Part shown: one piece after another, positions 36,583 through 46,012 of the stretch | Layout: the number at the start of each line of letters is the position of its first letter | Position numbering within the stretch: the first letter of the stretch is position 1 | Source: Meiothermus sp. QL-1 | Lineage (GTDB): Bacteria; Deinococcota; Deinococci; Deinococcales; Thermaceae | NCBI RefSeq assembly: GCF_003351145.1 | Contig: NZ_QQSV01000008.1 | Span: forward strand, 42,617 to 106,616 | Length of the DNA stretch: 64,000 nt | Direction: 5' to 3' | Notes under the pieces: generated by a model | What the model was told of the DNA's origin: nothing | The model's input: only the letters and a program-made list of their open reading frames with translations | The model's database searches: none | Program-made: the position numbers and the translations under genes

Positions 36583-36614
36583 TGTCAAACAAAAAGAGTT
36601 TTTGCTTATTGACA
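36583..36614. promoter_or_regulatory. Large dyad over the glc promoter -35 box
   Basis: TGTCAA (36583-36588) and TTGACA (36609-36614) form outer arms; CAAAAA and TTTTTG (36590-36604, centre GAG) form inner arms. The right outer arm is the -35 box itself, so a bound regulator would control the glycolate genes. Confidence 0.5.
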
Positions 36615-36637
36615 GAAAACCCAGCAACGGCTAGCTT
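36609..36637 (+). promoter_or_regulatory. Promoter of the glcDEF operon
   Basis: TTGACA (36609-36614), 17-base spacer, TAGCTT (36632-36637). The leader then carries GGAGG before the glcD ATG. Confidence 0.65.
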
Positions 36638-36658
36638 CAAAGCACCGCAGGAGGTTGC

Positions 36659-38098
36659 ATGACCCCCGCACTGCGTGAGTTGGCTTCGCTTTTTCCCCCT
36701 ACCCGCCTGCTAACCCAGCCGGGCGAGCTGGCCCCCTATGCCTCGGACGCCCTCACCGCCTTCCGGGCCCAACCTTTGGCGGTGGTGCTGCCGGAAAGCC
36801 ACGCCGAGGTGGTGGCCGCGGTGCGCTGGTGCGCCAAGCACCGGGTGCCCTATGTGGCCCGCGGCTCCGGCACCAGCCTCTCGGGGGGCTCGCTGCCGGT
36901 GGAGGGGGGCATTGTGATCGGGCTCAACCGAATGAACAGGCTCCTCAGGCTCGAGCCCAAGGAGCGCATCGCGGTGGTGGAGCCCGGCTTTATCAACCTG
37001 CAGGTCTCGCTGGCCGCAGCCCCCTACGGCCTGTACTACGCCCCCGACCCCTCCTCCCAACCGGTCTCGACCATCGGGGGCAACCTGGCCTTCAACTCCG
37101 GGGGGGCCCACTGCCTCAAGTACGGCATGACCTCCAACCACGTCCTGGCCGCCAAGGTGGTGCTGCCCGACGGCGAGACCGTGGAACTGGGCCAAGAAAG
37201 CCTGGAAGGGGTGGGCCCCGACTGGCTGGGCCTTTTCGTGGGCAGCGAGGGGCTTTTGGGCATCGCCACCGAAATTACCCTGCGCCTTCTGCCCAAACCC
37301 GAGGCCTTCCACACCCTGCTGGCCGCCTACGACAGCCTGGAAAAAGCAGGGGAAGCGGTGGCGGCGGTGGTGGCCTCGGGCCTCCTGCCGGGGGCCATGG
37401 AGATCATGGACGCCCTGGCCATCGAGGCCGCCGAGGCCGCGGTGCAGGCCGGCTACCCCCGGGAGGCCCGGGCCCTTTTGATCGTGGAGCTCGAGGGCGA
37501 GACCCCCCAGGTAGAGGCCGAGGCCCGCTACCTAGACGAGGTAATCCGAGCCTCAGGGGCCTACGAGGTACGCATAGCCCGCAGCGCCGAGGAACGGATG
37601 AAAATCTGGAAGGGGCGCAAGGCGGCCTTCTCGGCGGTGGGGCGGCTCTCCCCCGACTACATCGTGCAAGACGGCGTGGTGCCCCGTTCCAAGTTGGGGC
37701 AGGCTCTAGCCGAGATCGAGCGGCTTTCCGAGCGCTACGGCCTCCGGGTGGCCAACGTCTTCCACGCCGGGGACGGCAACCTACACCCCCTGATCCTCTA
37801 CAATGGGCGGGTTCCGGGGGAGCTGGAGCGGGCTGAGGCGCTGGCCGGGGAAATCCTCAGGCTCTGCGTGGCACTGGGGGGCTCCATCACCGGCGAGCAT
37901 GGGGTGGGTATGGAGAAAAGGGCCTACATGCCCGAGATGTTCTCCTCCGAAGACCTTGCGGCCATGCGCCGCATCCGGCTGGCCCTGGACCCGCTGGAGC
38001 TGGCCAACCGGGGCAAGATGTTCCCGGGTGAGGCCCCGGCCGCGCATTCCCACGGAGCGCACCCGCTGCAGCGAGCGGGGGTAATCTCGGGTGGGTAA
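36659..38098 (+). CDS. glcD: Glycolate oxidase subunit GlcD, FAD-binding
   Basis: A 479-residue FAD-linked oxidase of the vanillyl-alcohol-oxidase fold. The FAD-binding segment [17 protein letters not shown] and the loop [20 protein letters not shown] are clear; the C-terminal substrate domain has [15 protein letters not shown] and [15 protein letters not shown], diagnostic of GlcD and D-lactate dehydrogenase relatives. With GlcE and GlcF it oxidises glycolate to glyoxylate and passes electrons to the respiratory chain. The neighbouring glcE, glcF and glycerate kinase genes favour glycolate over lactate. Confidence 0.92.
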   Translation: MTPALRELASLFPPTRLLTQPGELAPYASDALTAFRAQPLAVVLPESHAEVVAAVRWCAKHRVPYVARGSGTSLSGGSLPVEGGIVIGLNRMNRLLRLEPKERIAVVEPGFINLQVSLAAAPYGLYYAPDPSSQPVSTIGGNLAFNSGGAHCLKYGMTSNHVLAAKVVLPDGETVELGQESLEGVGPDWLGLFVGSEGLLGIATEITLRLLPKPEAFHTLLAAYDSLEKAGEAVAAVVASGLLPGAMEIMDALAIEAAEAAVQAGYPREARALLIVELEGETPQVEAEARYLDEVIRASGAYEVRIARSAEERMKIWKGRKAAFSAVGRLSPDYIVQDGVVPRSKLGQALAEIERLSERYGLRVANVFHAGDGNLHPLILYNGRVPGELERAEALAGEILRLCVALGGSITGEHGVGMEKRAYMPEMFSSEDLAAMRRIRLALDPLELANRGKMFPGEAPAAHSHGAHPLQRAGVISGG

Positions 38099-38113
38099 AA
38101 CCCCGGGAGAGCG

Positions 38114-39199
38114 ATGAGCACCATGGTCCTGCGCCCCACCAGCCCGGCCGAAGTCCAGGAGGCCGTCAGGGCTCACCGCCGCATCCTACCCCGGGGCGGC
38201 GGCAGCAAGCCCGCCCTTTCCACCCCTCACCAGGGCCAGACCGTGCTGGATATGACCGGCCTTACCGGGGTCCTGGAGTACGACCCCGGCGAGTACGTCT
38301 TCGTGGCCAGGGCCGGCACCCGGCTGGCCGAGGTGGAGGCCCTGCTGGCCCAGCACGGGCAGTACCTCCCCTTTGACCCGCCCTTCGTGGCCCAGGGGGC
38401 CACCCTGGGCGGCGCGGTGGCGGCAGGGCTCTCGGGCCCCCTGCGCCAACGGTACGGCGGGGTGCGCGACTTCATCCTGGGGGTGCAGTTCGTGGACGGG
38501 ACGGGCCAGTTGGTGCGGGGCGGGGGCAAGGTGGTCAAAAACGCCGCCGGCTTCGACCTGCCCAAGCTGATGGTGGGCAGCCTGGGCCGGCTTGGGGTTC
38601 TGACCGAGGTGGCCTTCAAGGTCTTCCCCTTCCCCAAGGCCACCGCTACCCTGCAGGTGGACTTCCCCAGCCTGGCAGAGGCCTTGGAAGCCCTCTACCG
38701 CCTTCTGGGCTCGGTCATAGAGCTCTACGCTCTGGACCTCGTGCCCCCGGACACCCTGGTTCTGCGCCTGGGGGGCTTGCCCGAAGCCCTGCCGGCGCGG
38801 CTCAGGCGGCTGGAGGAGTTTTTAGGCCGGCCCGCCCAGCCGATAACGGGCAGCCTCGAGGCCGCGTACTGGAAGGACCAGAACGACCTCAACCGCCTGG
38901 GCGAGGGGTGTTTGGTCAAGGTACCCCTCAGCCCCAAACGCATTCCGGCCTTGGAAGAGGCCCTGCAGGGGGTCCCCCGGCGCTACCTGAGCGGGGGGCA
39001 GCTGCTCTATCTGGCCTGGAGCGGCCCTTTGCAGGCCTTAGATGGGCTGCTCAAACGCCAGGGTTTGCCTGGACTCGTTCTAAGGGGTGTTGTAGAGAAA
39101 CCGCTCATCGGCCTAAACTTGGAGCAGGCTTTCGCCAGGAAAGTCACCGCCGCCCTCGATCCCGAAGGACGCTTCCAACCCTATGCAGCACAAAATTGA
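38114..39199 (+). CDS. glcE: Glycolate oxidase subunit GlcE, FAD-binding
   Basis: A 361-residue second FAD-binding subunit. It has [17 protein letters not shown] at the N-terminus, [30 protein letters not shown] and [25 protein letters not shown], the standard GlcE blocks. It begins 15 bases after glcD, and its last 17 bases overlap the start of glcF, so the three subunits are made from one message. Confidence 0.93.
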   Translation: MSTMVLRPTSPAEVQEAVRAHRRILPRGGGSKPALSTPHQGQTVLDMTGLTGVLEYDPGEYVFVARAGTRLAEVEALLAQHGQYLPFDPPFVAQGATLGGAVAAGLSGPLRQRYGGVRDFILGVQFVDGTGQLVRGGGKVVKNAAGFDLPKLMVGSLGRLGVLTEVAFKVFPFPKATATLQVDFPSLAEALEALYRLLGSVIELYALDLVPPDTLVLRLGGLPEALPARLRRLEEFLGRPAQPITGSLEAAYWKDQNDLNRLGEGCLVKVPLSPKRIPALEEALQGVPRRYLSGGQLLYLAWSGPLQALDGLLKRQGLPGLVLRGVVEKPLIGLNLEQAFARKVTAALDPEGRFQPYAAQN

Positions 39200-40448
39200 C
39201 ACCCAATCCCTAGGCCCCCAGGGCGAGGTGATGGCCCAGGCCATCGAGGCCTGCGTCCACTGCGGCTTCTGCCTGCCGGCCTGCCCCACCTACACCGTCT
39301 TGGGCGAGGAGATGGACTCCCCCCGCGGCCGCATCTTCCTGATGAAGGAGGTGCTGGAGGGCAACCTGAGGCTGGAGGAGGCCCAGCCCTACATCGATAA
39401 GTGCCTGGGCTGCCTGGGCTGCGTCACCGCCTGCCCCAGCGGGGTGCCCTACGGCGAGCTCATCACCACCTACCGGGCCTACAGCGAGGCCAAACGCCAC
39501 CGCCCCCCGCTAGAGAAGCTCTTCCGGTTGGGGCTGCAGGCAACCCTGCCCTACCCCCAGCGCTTCCGCGCCGCTGCGGCCTTAGGCCGGCTGGCCCGAC
39601 CCCTGAAGCCGCTGCTGCCCTCTGCCCTGCGAGCCCCGCTGGAGCTTCTACCCGAACAACTACCCCTCCCCGAACCCCTACCCGAGGTGGTGCCCGCAGA
39701 AGGAGAGCGCCGGGCCCGGGTAGCCTTCCTGGCCGGTTGCGCCCAGCAGGTCCTGCAGCCGGGCTTCAACCGCGCCACCCTGCGGGTGCTGGCCCTAAAC
39801 GGCGTCGAGGTGGTGGTCCCTAGGGACCAGGCCTGCTGTGGAGCGCTGGCGCTGCACACCGGCGAGCGGGCGCGGGCCCTGAAGCTTGCCCGCACCAACC
39901 TCAAAGCCTTCGCCGGCGATTACGACGCAATCATCACCAATGCCGCGGGCTGCGGTTCGGGCCTCAAAGAGTATCCCCTGCTGTTCCACGGCGAGCCTGA
40001 GGAAGAGGAGGCCAGGGCCCTGGCCGCCAAAGTCAAAGATATCGCGGTCTTCCTGGTAGAGCTGGGCCTGAGGGAGGTCCCCCCCCTGCCGAAACCCCTC
40101 AAGGTGGCCTACCACGACGCCTGTCATCTGGCCCATGCCCAGGGGGTGCGAGCCGAACCCCGTCAGCTTCTCAGAAGCATTCCTGGGGTGGAACTGGTGG
40201 AGATTCCCGAGGGTGAGCTCTGCTGCGGCTCGGCGGGCACGTACAACCTCGAGCAGCCCCAGATTGCCGCCACCCTGGGCGAGCGCAAAGCCCGCAACAT
40301 TCTGGCCACGGGGGCCGAGGTGGTGGTCACGGGCAACATCGGCTGCTTTACCCAGATTCAAAGCCACCTCAAAAGGCTTGGGCACGAGCTTCCGGTGCTG
40401 CACACCGTGGAGCTGCTCGAGCGGGCCTACCAAAACGCCCCCCGATAA
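39183..40448 (+). CDS. glcF: Glycolate oxidase iron-sulfur subunit GlcF
   Basis: A 421-residue protein with two [4Fe-4S] ferredoxin-type motifs, Cys24/27/30/34 ([12 protein letters not shown]) and Cys74/77/80/84 ([12 protein letters not shown]), followed by two CCG-type domains ([11 protein letters not shown], then [10 protein letters not shown] and [11 protein letters not shown]) that resemble heterodisulfide reductase subunit B. It transfers electrons from the flavin subunits toward the quinone pool at the membrane. All cluster ligands appear intact. The start overlaps glcE. Confidence 0.94.
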   Translation: MQHKIDTQSLGPQGEVMAQAIEACVHCGFCLPACPTYTVLGEEMDSPRGRIFLMKEVLEGNLRLEEAQPYIDKCLGCLGCVTACPSGVPYGELITTYRAYSEAKRHRPPLEKLFRLGLQATLPYPQRFRAAAALGRLARPLKPLLPSALRAPLELLPEQLPLPEPLPEVVPAEGERRARVAFLAGCAQQVLQPGFNRATLRVLALNGVEVVVPRDQACCGALALHTGERARALKLARTNLKAFAGDYDAIITNAAGCGSGLKEYPLLFHGEPEEEEARALAAKVKDIAVFLVELGLREVPPLPKPLKVAYHDACHLAHAQGVRAEPRQLLRSIPGVELVEIPEGELCCGSAGTYNLEQPQIAATLGERKARNILATGAEVVVTGNIGCFTQIQSHLKRLGHELPVLHTVELLERAYQNAPR

Positions 40449-40546
40449 CGGTCATATGTCACACCCCAGGCCCCCTGGCTCCTGTATGGTCTGCAGCGGC
40501 CCCGGGGTCGATCTCAGCTCAATGGGGCTAACAGAAGGGAGAACCT

Positions 40547-41140
40547 ATGCAGAAAACCATCCCAACCATCCTGGCGTTGACGGGCGTTCTCGCTTTGCTG
40601 GCCGCCTGCTCCTCCGGCGGCGGCACCAGTATTCGGATTGAAAACTGGCCAAGCGGCCAGACGGGGCGGGCGGAGTTTTACCTCGGCAACAACACCACAG
40701 CCTTTGCCTAGGGCAGCGTCGACGCCAACGGAAACCTCACCTACACCCTCCCGAATCCTCCTGATAGCGCCCTGAACGTCCCCAACGCCGGCTGCCCAAC
40801 CTTCACCCCTAACAGCGCAAGAATCGCTACTATTCTCTATGCACTAGCCTTTTTCGGCAACAGTTCCAGCGCCACGGGGTCCATACAAATATCCAACCGA
40901 CCCATCACCGGCAATGTCCAGCCGGGCGACAAGTTTGTCCTCCTTCTCATCTACGCAGACCGCGACGTTACGCTGAACGGCACATGTTCGGGAGGTAATG
41001 CGACCTTCACTTTCAACAACGTCGGCTTGCGAAGGGGGTGGAACTACCTGATAGCAACGATCCAAAGCAACACCTTGGTCGAGTTCAGCGCCTCCACCAG
41101 CCTTCCCCCCGACCTCAAGTGGCGCTACGTGTCACGGTAG
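40547..41140 (+). pseudogene. Secreted lipoprotein gene interrupted by one in-frame amber codon
   Basis: From the ATG at 40547, after an AGAAGGGAG ribosome site, the frame encodes a lipoprotein signal peptide with the lipobox LLAAC (MQKTIPTILALTGVLALLAAC), then SSGGGTSIRIENWPSGQTGRAEFYLGNN in two short blocks. At codon 55 (40709-40711) a TAG interrupts it. The same frame continues cleanly for another 142 codons, including GSVDANGNLTYTLPNPP and two cysteines, to the TAG at 41138. No frameshift is needed, and GSVDANGNL continues the domain sensibly. A CAG-to-TAG mutation is the simplest reading; a sequencing error or read-through cannot be excluded. The truncated lipopeptide would have 54 residues. 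Its function is unknown. Confidence 0.7.
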
Positions 41141-41201
41141 AGACCCACCATCCAGCCCGGGGCGTGGGTAGACCTACGCCCCTTCCTTTATCCTTCGAGG
41201 C

Positions 41202-42464
41202 ATGCGCCAGCAGCTTATCGAAAGCTTCTACCACGCCCTGAACAGCACCCACCCAGCCCGCCTCACCGAGCCCCACCTGCCCCAGGAGGCCCCGGCGCTC
41301 ATCATAGCGGTGGGCAAGGCGGCCATGGGCATGCTGGAAGCGGCCCGGCAGCGCTTCCCCCAGGTCCCCTTCATCGCGGTGCCCAAGGCCGAGGAGGGGC
41401 AGACCTGGCCCAGCCTGCCCAACGGGCGCATCCTGCCCGCCGGCCATCCGGTACCGGACGAGCGCAGCGTAGAGGCCGGAGGGGCCATTCTGCAGGCGGT
41501 GGCAGGGCTCAAGCCAGAGGAGCTGCTGCTGGTCCTGGTCTCGGGCGGCGGGAGCGCGCTCATCGAAGCCCCCTGGGGGGTGGGGTTAAGCACCCTGCAG
41601 GCCCTGAACCAGGCCCTTTTGCGCTCGGGGGCCGACATCCAGGAGATGAACGCGGTGCGCAAGCACCTCTCGGCCCTCAAGGGCGGCCGGCTGGCGGCGG
41701 CCACCCCGGCGCGCATTCAGGCCCTTTATCTCTCCGACGTGCCGGGCGATGACCTCTCGGTCGTGGCCTCGGGGCCCACCGTGCCCGACCCCAGCACTTT
41801 TGCCGATGCCCTATCGGTGCTGGACAAATACGGCCTGGACTTTCCAGAGGTACGGGCCCACCTCCAGCGGGGCCTGGGGGGGGAGCTTCCCGAGTCGCCC
41901 AAGCCCGGCGACCCCCTCTTCGGCCGGGTGGAAAACCGCCTGGTGGGCAGCAACCTGAGCCTGCTCAGGGCTGCCCAGCGCTACTGGCAGCAGCAGGGCT
42001 ACCGCGCGGTCATCCTCTCGGACCGCTTCCAGGGCGAAGCTCGCGAGCTGGCCCGCTTCCACGCCGCTTTGGTGGAGAGCATCAGACAGCACAAAACGCC
42101 CTTTGAACCCCCGGTGGTTCTGCTCTCGGGCGGCGAGGCTAGCGTAACGGTGCGGGGGCAGGGCCGCGGGGGGCGCAACCAGGAATTCGCAGGCTGGCTC
42201 GGCTACTACCTGCGCGAAAGGGAAATCTGGGCTCTGGCCGCCGACTCCGACGGCATCGACGGCAACACCGAGGCCGCCGGGGCCATCCTCACCCCCCAGA
42301 CCTGGCAGCGAGCCCGCCATCTGGGGCTGGACTTCAGGGGCTACCTGGAAAACAACGACGCCCACGGACTTTTTACCGCGTTGGGGGATTTATTCATCAC
42401 CGGAGCCACCGCCCACAACCTGAACGACTACCGGGCATTGGTGGTGGAGCAGAGCCCGGCTTGA
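41202..42464 (+). CDS. gckA: Glycerate 2-kinase (MOFRL family)
   Basis: A 420-residue type I glycerate kinase. The N-terminal part has AVGKAAMGMLEAA and LVLVSGGGSALIEAP with SDVPGDDLSVVASGPTVPD; the C-terminal MOFRL domain has LLSGGEASVTVRGQGRGGRNQEFA and ALAADSDGIDGNTEAAGA. It phosphorylates D-glycerate to 2-phosphoglycerate. Downstream of glycolate oxidase it can finish the route glycolate - glyoxylate - tartronate semialdehyde - glycerate - glycolysis, although glyoxylate carboligase and the reductase are not in the window. Its TGA stop overlaps the -35 box of the next promoter. Confidence 0.9.
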   Translation: MRQQLIESFYHALNSTHPARLTEPHLPQEAPALIIAVGKAAMGMLEAARQRFPQVPFIAVPKAEEGQTWPSLPNGRILPAGHPVPDERSVEAGGAILQAVAGLKPEELLLVLVSGGGSALIEAPWGVGLSTLQALNQALLRSGADIQEMNAVRKHLSALKGGRLAAATPARIQALYLSDVPGDDLSVVASGPTVPDPSTFADALSVLDKYGLDFPEVRAHLQRGLGGELPESPKPGDPLFGRVENRLVGSNLSLLRAAQRYWQQQGYRAVILSDRFQGEARELARFHAALVESIRQHKTPFEPPVVLLSGGEASVTVRGQGRGGRNQEFAGWLGYYLREREIWALAADSDGIDGNTEAAGAILTPQTWQRARHLGLDFRGYLENNDAHGLFTALGDLFITGATAHNLNDYRALVVEQSPA

Positions 42465-42487
42465 CAATTTTTAGGCTTAGCTAAAAA
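42461..42487 (+). promoter_or_regulatory. Promoter and DtxR/MntR-type operator of the metal operon
   Basis: A TTGACA -35 box (42461-42466) overlaps the stop of gckA; an AT-rich -10 region (TAAAAAATAT, from 42482) follows. Between them lies TTTTTAG-GCTTAG-CTAAAAA (42468-42487), an inverted repeat with the TTAGGCTxAGCTAA look of DtxR-family boxes. Metal-loaded repressor bound here would block its own operon. Confidence 0.6.
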
Positions 42488-42495
42488 ATATGGAA

Positions 42496-42511
42496 CAGCC
42501 CTCTAGGGCTG
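42496..42511 (+). repeat. Short inverted repeat in the mntR leader
   Basis: CAGCCCT-CT-AGGGCTG lies between the operator and the mntR start. It could be a second regulator site or an RNA hairpin. Confidence 0.35.
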
Positions 42512-42523
42512 CCTAAACCCGCC

Positions 42524-43234
42524 ATGGCCCAGCACGACGCCCGTCCTCCCCTTTCCGAAGCCCAGGAGGACTACCTCAAACAGGTCCTGCTGCTGGGCTG
42601 TGGCTCAGGCTCGGAGCGCCTCGAGGACACCCTGCCGGTCTCCACCCAGGCCCTGGCCGACCGCATGGGGGTGCGGCCGGCCTCGGTCACCGGAATGCTC
42701 AAGAAGCTGGCCGAGATGGGGCTGGTGGAGTACGAGGCCTACCGGGGGGTGCGGCTCACCCCGGCCGGCTACCGCGTAGCCCTGGAGGTGTTGCGCCACC
42801 ACCGGCTTTTGGAGGCCTATCTGCACCAGGCCCTGGGCTACGGCTGGGAGGAGGTCCACCTCGAGGCCGAGCGGCTCGAGCACCACATCTCCGAGGCCCT
42901 GGAGGCCCGCATCGCTGAGTGGCTGGGCCACCCCTCCCACGACCCCCACGGCGACCCCATCCCCAGGGCCGACCTAACCCTCCCCCCAGGCCCCCGAGGC
43001 CAACGGCTGAGCGCCCTCAGCCCCGGCGCCCGGGGCACCGTGGCCCGGGTGGCCACCCAGGACCAGGACACCCTCAACCTCTTCGCCCACCTGGGGCTGA
43101 GGCCCGGGGCCCTGGTGGAGCTCCTCGAGCACACCCCGAAGGGAAGCCGGGTGCGAACGGAACAGGAACGATACTTTTTGCCGAGCAGCCTGGCCGAGCT
43201 GCTCTGGATTGACGAGGTAAGCGATGAAGCGTAG
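42524..43234 (+). CDS. DtxR/MntR-family metal-dependent transcriptional repressor
   Basis: A 236-residue regulator with the three-part DtxR layout: an N-terminal winged helix (residues 12-75, PVSTQALADRMGVRPASVTGMLKKLAEMGLVEYE), a metal-binding dimerisation domain (85-150, with HHRLLEAYLHQALGYGWEEVHLEAERLEHHIS), and a C-terminal FeoA/SH3-like domain (165-232, LSPGARGTVARVATQD). It senses Mn or Fe and represses the adjoining transporter operon, whose first gene it overlaps by 11 bases. The operator just upstream indicates autoregulation. Manganese is favoured by the transporter type but not proved. Confidence 0.88.
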   Translation: MAQHDARPPLSEAQEDYLKQVLLLGCGSGSERLEDTLPVSTQALADRMGVRPASVTGMLKKLAEMGLVEYEAYRGVRLTPAGYRVALEVLRHHRLLEAYLHQALGYGWEEVHLEAERLEHHISEALEARIAEWLGHPSHDPHGDPIPRADLTLPPGPRGQRLSALSPGARGTVARVATQDQDTLNLFAHLGLRPGALVELLEHTPKGSRVRTEQERYFLPSSLAELLWIDEVSDEA

Positions 43235-44144
43235 ATTACTCCTTTTAACCCTACTGGGGCTGACCCCAGCCCTGGCCGCCGATCCCCTGAACCGGCTGGA
43301 GCCTGTCCGCCGTACGCCGGTGCAGGTGGTCACCACAGTCAACTTCGTCACCGACCTGGTAGAGCAGATAGGGGGCAGCCGGGTGCGGGTGGAAGGCCTG
43401 ATGGGCCCGGGCGTGGACCCCCACCTGTACCGGGCCTCAGCCGGCGACGTGCGCCGACTAGCCCGGGCCGACCTGGTCTTCTACATCGGGCTTGGCCTGG
43501 AGGGGAAGATGGTTGAACTCCTCGAGCGCCTGCCCAAGGCCATCGCCATCACCGACGCAATTCCCCGCGAGCGCCTCATAAAGACCGACCACGGCTACGA
43601 CCCCCACGTCTGGTTCGACGTCTCCCTGTGGAGGCTTACAGTAGGCCGGGTAGAGGCTGCTCTGAGCCGGGTAGACCCTGCCGGGGCCGCCTATTACCGG
43701 GCCAACGCCCGGGCCTACGAGCGAAAGCTGGACGAGCTCGACGCCTTCATCCGGCGGGAAATCGCCCGAGTCCCAAGGGAACAGCGGGTTCTTATCACCG
43801 CCCACGATGCCTTCGCCTACTTCGGGCGGCGCTACGGGCTGGAGGTGCGGGGGCTGCAGGGGGTTTCCACCGTAGCCGAAGCCGGCACCCGTGACGTGCA
43901 GGCGCTGGCTGAGTTCATCGTCCAAAGGCGCATCCGGGCCATCTTCGTGGAGTCCAGCGTACCCCACCGCACCCTCGAGGCGGTCGTCGCTGCAGTGCGG
44001 GCCCGAGGCGGACAGGTCTTCCTGGGCGGCGAGCTCTTCTCCGACGCTGCCGGGGCGCGCGGAACCCCTGAGGGCACCTACATAGGGATGGTGAGGCACA
44101 ATGTCCGTACCATCGTGACCGGCTTGCTCGGGGGTGCGCCGTGA
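43224..44144 (+). CDS. mntA: Metal ABC transporter substrate-binding protein (Mn/Zn cluster A-I)
   Basis: A 306-residue periplasmic protein with a signal peptide (residues 1-19, ending ALAAD). Expected metal ligands are His67 (DPHLYR), His128 (DPHVWFD), Glu219 (STVAEAGT) and Asp274 (LFSDAAG), the His-His-Glu-Asp set of manganese/iron receptors. There is no His-rich loop of the kind found in zinc-specific ZnuA. It delivers the metal to the MntC/D permeases. The start lies within the end of the regulator gene, so expression follows the regulator. The ATPase gene overlaps its end by four bases. Confidence 0.9.
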   Translation: MKRRLLLLTLLGLTPALAADPLNRLEPVRRTPVQVVTTVNFVTDLVEQIGGSRVRVEGLMGPGVDPHLYRASAGDVRRLARADLVFYIGLGLEGKMVELLERLPKAIAITDAIPRERLIKTDHGYDPHVWFDVSLWRLTVGRVEAALSRVDPAGAAYYRANARAYERKLDELDAFIRREIARVPREQRVLITAHDAFAYFGRRYGLEVRGLQGVSTVAEAGTRDVQALAEFIVQRRIRAIFVESSVPHRTLEAVVAAVRARGGQVFLGGELFSDAAGARGTPEGTYIGMVRHNVRTIVTGLLGGAP

Positions 44145-44881
44145 AGCCCTGGCCCCTGGAGGTGCGGGACCTCACCGTGGTGTACCGCGAGCGGCCGGTG
44201 CTTTGGGACGTAGACCTAACCTTGCCCCCTGGCCAGCTCTGCGCGATCGTGGGGCCCAACGGTGCAGGCAAGTCCACGCTGCTCAAGGCCGTGCTGGGCC
44301 TGGTGCCCAGCGCCTCGGGACAGGTACGCTTCTTCGGCCAGCCACTGGAGCAGGCCCGCCAACGAATCGGCTATGTGCCCCAGCGCAACACGGTGGACTG
44401 GGACTTCCCCACCAGCGTGCTGGACGTGGTCATGATGGGGCTATACCGGAAGCTGGGCTGGTTCCGCCGGCCCGGCAGAAAAGAGCGGGCCGTGGCCCTG
44501 GGGGCGCTGGAGCAGGTGGGGCTGGCCGAGTTGAGCGAGCGCCAGATTGCCGAGCTCTCCGGCGGCCAGCAGCAGCGGGTCTTTCTGGCCCGCGCCCTGG
44601 TCCAGCAGGCCGACCTCTACTTCATGGACGAGCCCTTCGCCGGGGTGGACGCGGTGACGGAGGAAGCCATTCTCCAGGTGCTGCGCAGCCTGAAAGCCCA
44701 GGGCAAGACCGTGGTGGTGGTCCACCACGACCTGGAGACGGTGCGCAGCTACTTCGACCATCTGACCCTGCTCAACGTCCAGGTCATCGCCAGCGGTCCC
44801 ATGGGCGAGACCTACACCCCGGAAAACCTGCAAAAAACCTACGGCCGGCTGGGTACAGCCCTGCTCAGCCCGGCCCTTTGA
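44141..44881 (+). CDS. mntB: Metal ABC transporter ATP-binding protein
   Basis: A 246-residue ABC ATPase. The Walker A is GPNGAGKST (about residues 38-46), followed by the Q loop YVPQRN, signature LSGGQQQR, Walker [12 protein letters not shown] and switch [26 protein letters not shown] is a hallmark of the Mn/Zn ABC family. It powers manganese import with the two permeases encoded directly downstream. Its GTG start overlaps the end of mntA. Confidence 0.94.
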   Translation: MKPWPLEVRDLTVVYRERPVLWDVDLTLPPGQLCAIVGPNGAGKSTLLKAVLGLVPSASGQVRFFGQPLEQARQRIGYVPQRNTVDWDFPTSVLDVVMMGLYRKLGWFRRPGRKERAVALGALEQVGLAELSERQIAELSGGQQQRVFLARALVQQADLYFMDEPFAGVDAVTEEAILQVLRSLKAQGKTVVVVHHDLETVRSYFDHLTLLNVQVIASGPMGETYTPENLQKTYGRLGTALLSPAL

Positions 44882-44886
44882 GGGTT

Positions 44887-46011
44887 ATGCCCGAGCTTCT
44901 CGGCCAGGTCCTTACCGACTACACCCTGCGCAACGTGGCGCTGGGCTCGGCCCTGCTGGGGGTGATAGGGGGGGTGCTGGGGGCTTTCGCCCTGCTCCGC
45001 CGGCAAAGCCTCCTGGGGGATGTGCTGGCCCATGCCGCCCTACCCGGCATCTGCCTGGCCTTTTTGCTCACCGGGGCCAAGGCGCCGCCCGTCCTGCTTT
45101 TAGGCGGAGGGATTTCTGGTTGGCTGGCCGCCCTTGTGGTGCTGGCGGTGCTCCGCCATACCCGCCTGCCGGAGGACTCGGCCCTGGGGGTCGTGCTTTC
45201 AGGTTTCTTCGCCTTCGGGGTGAGCCTCCTTACCTTCATTCAGCACGCCAGCCCGGCCAGCCCGGCGGGCCTGGAGCGCTTCATTTTTGGCCAAGCCGCC
45301 ACCCTGCTCGGCGAGGATGTGCAGCACTTCGTTCTGCTGGTCGGGCTGGCCCTGGCCTTGTTGGGCCTCTTCTACAAGGAGTTCAAGCTCATCACCTTTG
45401 ACCCGGACTACGCCGCCAGCCTAGGCCTGCCGCTGCACGGCCTGAGCACCCTCCTCACCTCGCTCATAGTGCTCGCGGTCATGGTAGGGCTGCAGACGGT
45501 GGGGGTGGTGCTGATGGCCGCCATGCTGGTGGCCCCCGCCGCAGCAGCCCGGCAGTGGACCAACCGGCTCGGCCCCATGCTGGGCCTCTCGGCCCTTTTC
45601 GGCGCCCTGGCTGGCCTCACGGGGGCTTTGCTCTCGGCCACCCGGGAGAACCTGCCCACCGGGCCGCTCATCATCCTCTCGGTAAGCGCCCTCCTCCTCT
45701 TCTCGCTCTTCTTCGCCCCCTTGCGGGGAATCTTCTGGGAGGGGCTGCGCAACCGCCAAAGCCGCCGGCGAATCTACCTGGAGCATCTGCTGCTGGACGC
45801 CCACCTGCTTTGCCGCCACCACCGCCTAACCCCCCAAGACCTAGCCCAGCACCGCCGAATTCCCCTTTCCAAGGCCCTGCGAGAGCTAAAGCGGCTTCAA
45901 GACCTTGGCTGGGTAAGGGCACACCCGGAGGGCTATACCCTAACCCCCAATGCCCAGGAAAAGGCGAGCGCCCTCGAGCAGGCCCTGCGGCTCGGGCCAC
46001 GGAGAAGCTGA
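44887..46011 (+). CDS. mntC: Metal ABC transporter permease with C-terminal winged-helix tail
   Basis: A 374-residue protein. Residues 1-285 are the ABC-3 family membrane domain (YTLRNVALGSALLGVIGGVLGAFALLRRQSLLGDVLAHAALPG, GLQTVGVVLMAAMLVAPAAAARQW). After a basic stretch at 285, a cytosolic tail of about 88 residues looks like a winged helix (HRLTPQDLAQHRRIPLSKALRELKRLQDLGWVRAHPEGYTLTPNAQ), comparable to DtxR-type DNA-binding domains. The frame is open upstream through mntB; I chose the ATG at 44887, six bases after the ATPase stop, because it opens the conserved N-terminus. See the second permease for a similar tail. Confidence 0.88.
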   Translation: MPELLGQVLTDYTLRNVALGSALLGVIGGVLGAFALLRRQSLLGDVLAHAALPGICLAFLLTGAKAPPVLLLGGGISGWLAALVVLAVLRHTRLPEDSALGVVLSGFFAFGVSLLTFIQHASPASPAGLERFIFGQAATLLGEDVQHFVLLVGLALALLGLFYKEFKLITFDPDYAASLGLPLHGLSTLLTSLIVLAVMVGLQTVGVVLMAAMLVAPAAAARQWTNRLGPMLGLSALFGALAGLTGALLSATRENLPTGPLIILSVSALLLFSLFFAPLRGIFWEGLRNRQSRRRIYLEHLLLDAHLLCRHHRLTPQDLAQHRRIPLSKALRELKRLQDLGWVRAHPEGYTLTPNAQEKASALEQALRLGPRRS

Positions 46012-46012
46012 G

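Noticed and set aside
36566..36584. Simple intrinsic terminator formed by CAAAAACC and GGTTTTTT
   Set aside because: The loop would be only two bases and the stem mostly A-T, so it is not a credible hairpin alone; the T-run more likely serves the GC-rich helices just upstream.
36451..36600. Known riboswitch (cobalamin, guanidine, TPP, glycine or fluoride class)
   Set aside because: I compared the conserved cores from memory on both strands and found no convincing match; only alternative helices remain.
44134..46011. Single 625-residue fusion protein covering the metal ATPase and permease region
   Set aside because: The first 250 residues are an out-of-frame reading of the ATPase gene; the permease proper starts at 44887.
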